From the NCBI GenBank assembly GCA_019054805.1, contig JAHQIY010000014.1, forward strand, positions 2,380,251-2,444,250: a DNA stretch of 64,000 nt, read 5' to 3'. Source of the DNA: Brachionus manjavacas. Lineage: Eukaryota > Rotifera > Eurotatoria > Ploima > Brachionidae. This document shows, in pieces, positions 62,401-64,000 of this stretch (its first letter is position 1; each line of letters starts with the position of its first letter). The position numbers and the translations under genes are program-made. Under the pieces are notes generated by a model. That model was given only the letters and a program-made list of their open reading frames with translations. It was not told the origin of the DNA and searched no databases.

Positions 62401-64000
62401 ATTGACCATTCTGCAGTGACTTGAAAACTAAGTGACTGGTAATATCTTCTAAATTTCCCATGTGAATTTTTGTAAAATTTATCATGTAAAACTTTTTGCG
62501 CTCTTGAATTTTAGATGTTAATTTTTACCGTAGCTAAAAAATTGACCATTCTGCAGTGACTTGAAAACTAAGTGACTGGTAATATCTTCTAAATTTCCCA
62601 TGTGAATTTTTGTAAAATTAATCATGTAAAAGTTTTTGCGCTCTTGAATTTTAGATGTTAATTTTTACCGTAGCAAAAAAATTGACCATTCTGCAGTGAC
62701 TTGAAAACTAAGTGACTAGTAATATCTTCTAAATTTCCCATGTGAATTTTTGTAATATTTATCATGTAAAACTTTTTGCGCTCTTGAATTTTAGATGTTA
62801 ATTTTTACCGTAGCAAAAAAATTGACCATTCTGCAGTGACTTGAAAACTAAGTGACTGGCAATATCTTCTAAATTTCCCATGTGAATTTTTGTAAAATTT
62901 ATCATGTAAAACTTTTTGCGCTCTTGAATTTTAGATGTTAATTTTTACGGTAGCAAAAAAATTGACCATTCTGCAGTGACTTGAAAACTAAGTGACTGGT
63001 AATATCTTCTAAATTTCCCATGTGAATTTTTGTAAAATTTATCATGTAAAACTTTTTGCGCTCTTGAATTTTAGATGTTAATTTTTACCGTAGCAAAAAA
63101 ATTGACCATTCTGCAGTGACTTGAAAACTAAGTGACTGGTAATATCTTCTAAATTTCCCATGTGAATTTTTGTAAAATTTATCATGTAAAACTTTTTCGC
63201 TCTTGAATTTGAGCTTTAATCATTATCGTAGCTAAAAAATTGACCATTCTGCAGTGACTTGAAAACTAAGTGACTGGTAATATCTTCTAAATTTCCCATG
63301 TGAATTTTTGTAAAATTTATCATGTAAAACTTTTTTGCTCTTGAATTTTAGATGTTAATCATTATCATAGCTAAAAAATTGACCATTCTGCAGTGACTTG
63401 AAAACTAAGTGACTGGTAATATCTTCTAAATTTCCCATGTGAATTTTTGTAAAATTTATCATGTAAAACTTTTTGCGCTCTTGAATTTTAGATGTTAATT
63501 TTTACGGTAGCAAAAAAATTGACCATTCTGCAGTGACTTGAAAACCAAGTGACTGGTAATATCTTCTAAATTTCCCATGTGAATTTTTGTAAAATTTATC
63601 ATGTAAGACTTTTTAGGCTCTTGAATTTGAGCTTTAATCATTATCGTAGCTAAAAAATTGACCATTCTGTAGTGACTTGAAAACCAAGTGACTGGTAATA
63701 TCTTCTAAATTTCCCATGTGAATTTTTGTAATATTTATCATGTAAAACTTTTTGCGCTCTTGAATTTTAGATGTTAATTTTTACCGTAGCAAAAAAATTG
63801 ACCATTCTGCAGTGACTTGAAAACTAAGTGACTGGTAATATCTTCTAAATTTCCCATGTGAATTTTTGTAAAATTTATCATGTAAAACTTTTTGCGCTCT
63901 TGAATTTGAGCTTTAATCATTATCGTAGCTAAAAAACTGAACATTCTGCAGTGACTTTTTGAGCTTTAATCATTATCGTAGCTAAAAAATTGACCATTTC
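59423..64000. repeat. satellite array, right part
   Basis: Continuation of the 139-bp array, about 33 monomers, running off the window end. The TTAGATGTTAATTTTTACCG variant and the TTCTTATATTCCC variant are common here. Near the end (about 63955) one unit is truncated: GCAGTGACTTTTT runs straight into GAGCTTTAATCATTATCGTA, losing about 90 bp, and neighbouring bases diverge (AAAAACTGAACATT), suggesting an array edge or recombination scar. Confidence 0.97.

Noticed and set aside
48979-64000. CRISPR-like regular repeat array
   Set aside because: Units are directly joined 139-bp monomers that vary jointly; there are no unique spacers between identical short repeats, and the genome is eukaryotic.

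Overview
The window is nuclear DNA of a small, AT-rich animal genome. Metazoan-type genes (class IIa HDAC, anillin, a TWIK-like two-pore K+ channel, SNAPC3, mitochondrial MetRS, EFL1, Tudor-SN) sit among AT-rich non-coding DNA, old transposon relics and a long satellite array. Twenty introns can be placed across the spliced genes: eighteen are 44-61 bp, one is about 106-112 bp and one is 594 bp. AT-richness, tiny introns and satellite-rich flanks would fit a rotifer such as Brachionus, but that is inference; nothing here names the species.

Layout: 1-4956, AT-rich DNA with a hAT transposase relic and a MITE. 4957-7570 (-), class IIa histone deacetylase. 7571-21455, gene-free, with several LINE relics and foldbacks. 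21456-23621 (-), anillin. 24965-27694 (-), SND1/Tudor-SN. 27695-30498, gene-free, with a TGATCA cluster and two copies of a LINE-like tail. 30499-31899 (-), SNAPC3 in 7 exons, head-to-head with 32003-33724 (+), mitochondrial methionyl-tRNA synthetase in 4 exons. 33721-35835, a tandem duplication of the MARS2 3' flank, one copy split by a 1.4-kb inverted-repeat element. 35857-36927 (-), K2P channel in 3 exons. 37811-38036, a foldback MITE with TA target duplication. 38300-39095, a GC-rich RT-RNase H fragment between 17-bp direct repeats. 42212-46487 (+), EFL1 in 11 exons. 46488-48978, an unexplained GC-rich patch, a MULE-like relic, a hAT MITE with a perfect 8-bp target duplication, and a MITE relative. 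48979-64000, a roughly 139-bp satellite array (about 84 copies in view) cut by a young 3.3-kb LTR retroelement at 56087-59422.

The host genes are unrelated housekeeping and signalling genes, not an operon or a system; the one regulatory coupling visible is the roughly 100-bp shared upstream region of SNAPC3 and MARS2. HDAC, anillin and SND1 are GC-richer and nearly intronless; SNAPC3, MARS2, K2P and EFL1 are AT-richer and intron-rich.

The most unusual points are a class IIa HDAC that lacks the first His of the catalytic His-His pair but has Tyr at the catalytic Tyr site; an LTR element with Gag and protease but no reverse transcriptase or integrase, a membrane-spanning Gag N-terminus and an unrecognised second ORF; and a satellite whose monomers combine a near-invariant block with a block that exists in a few discrete variants.
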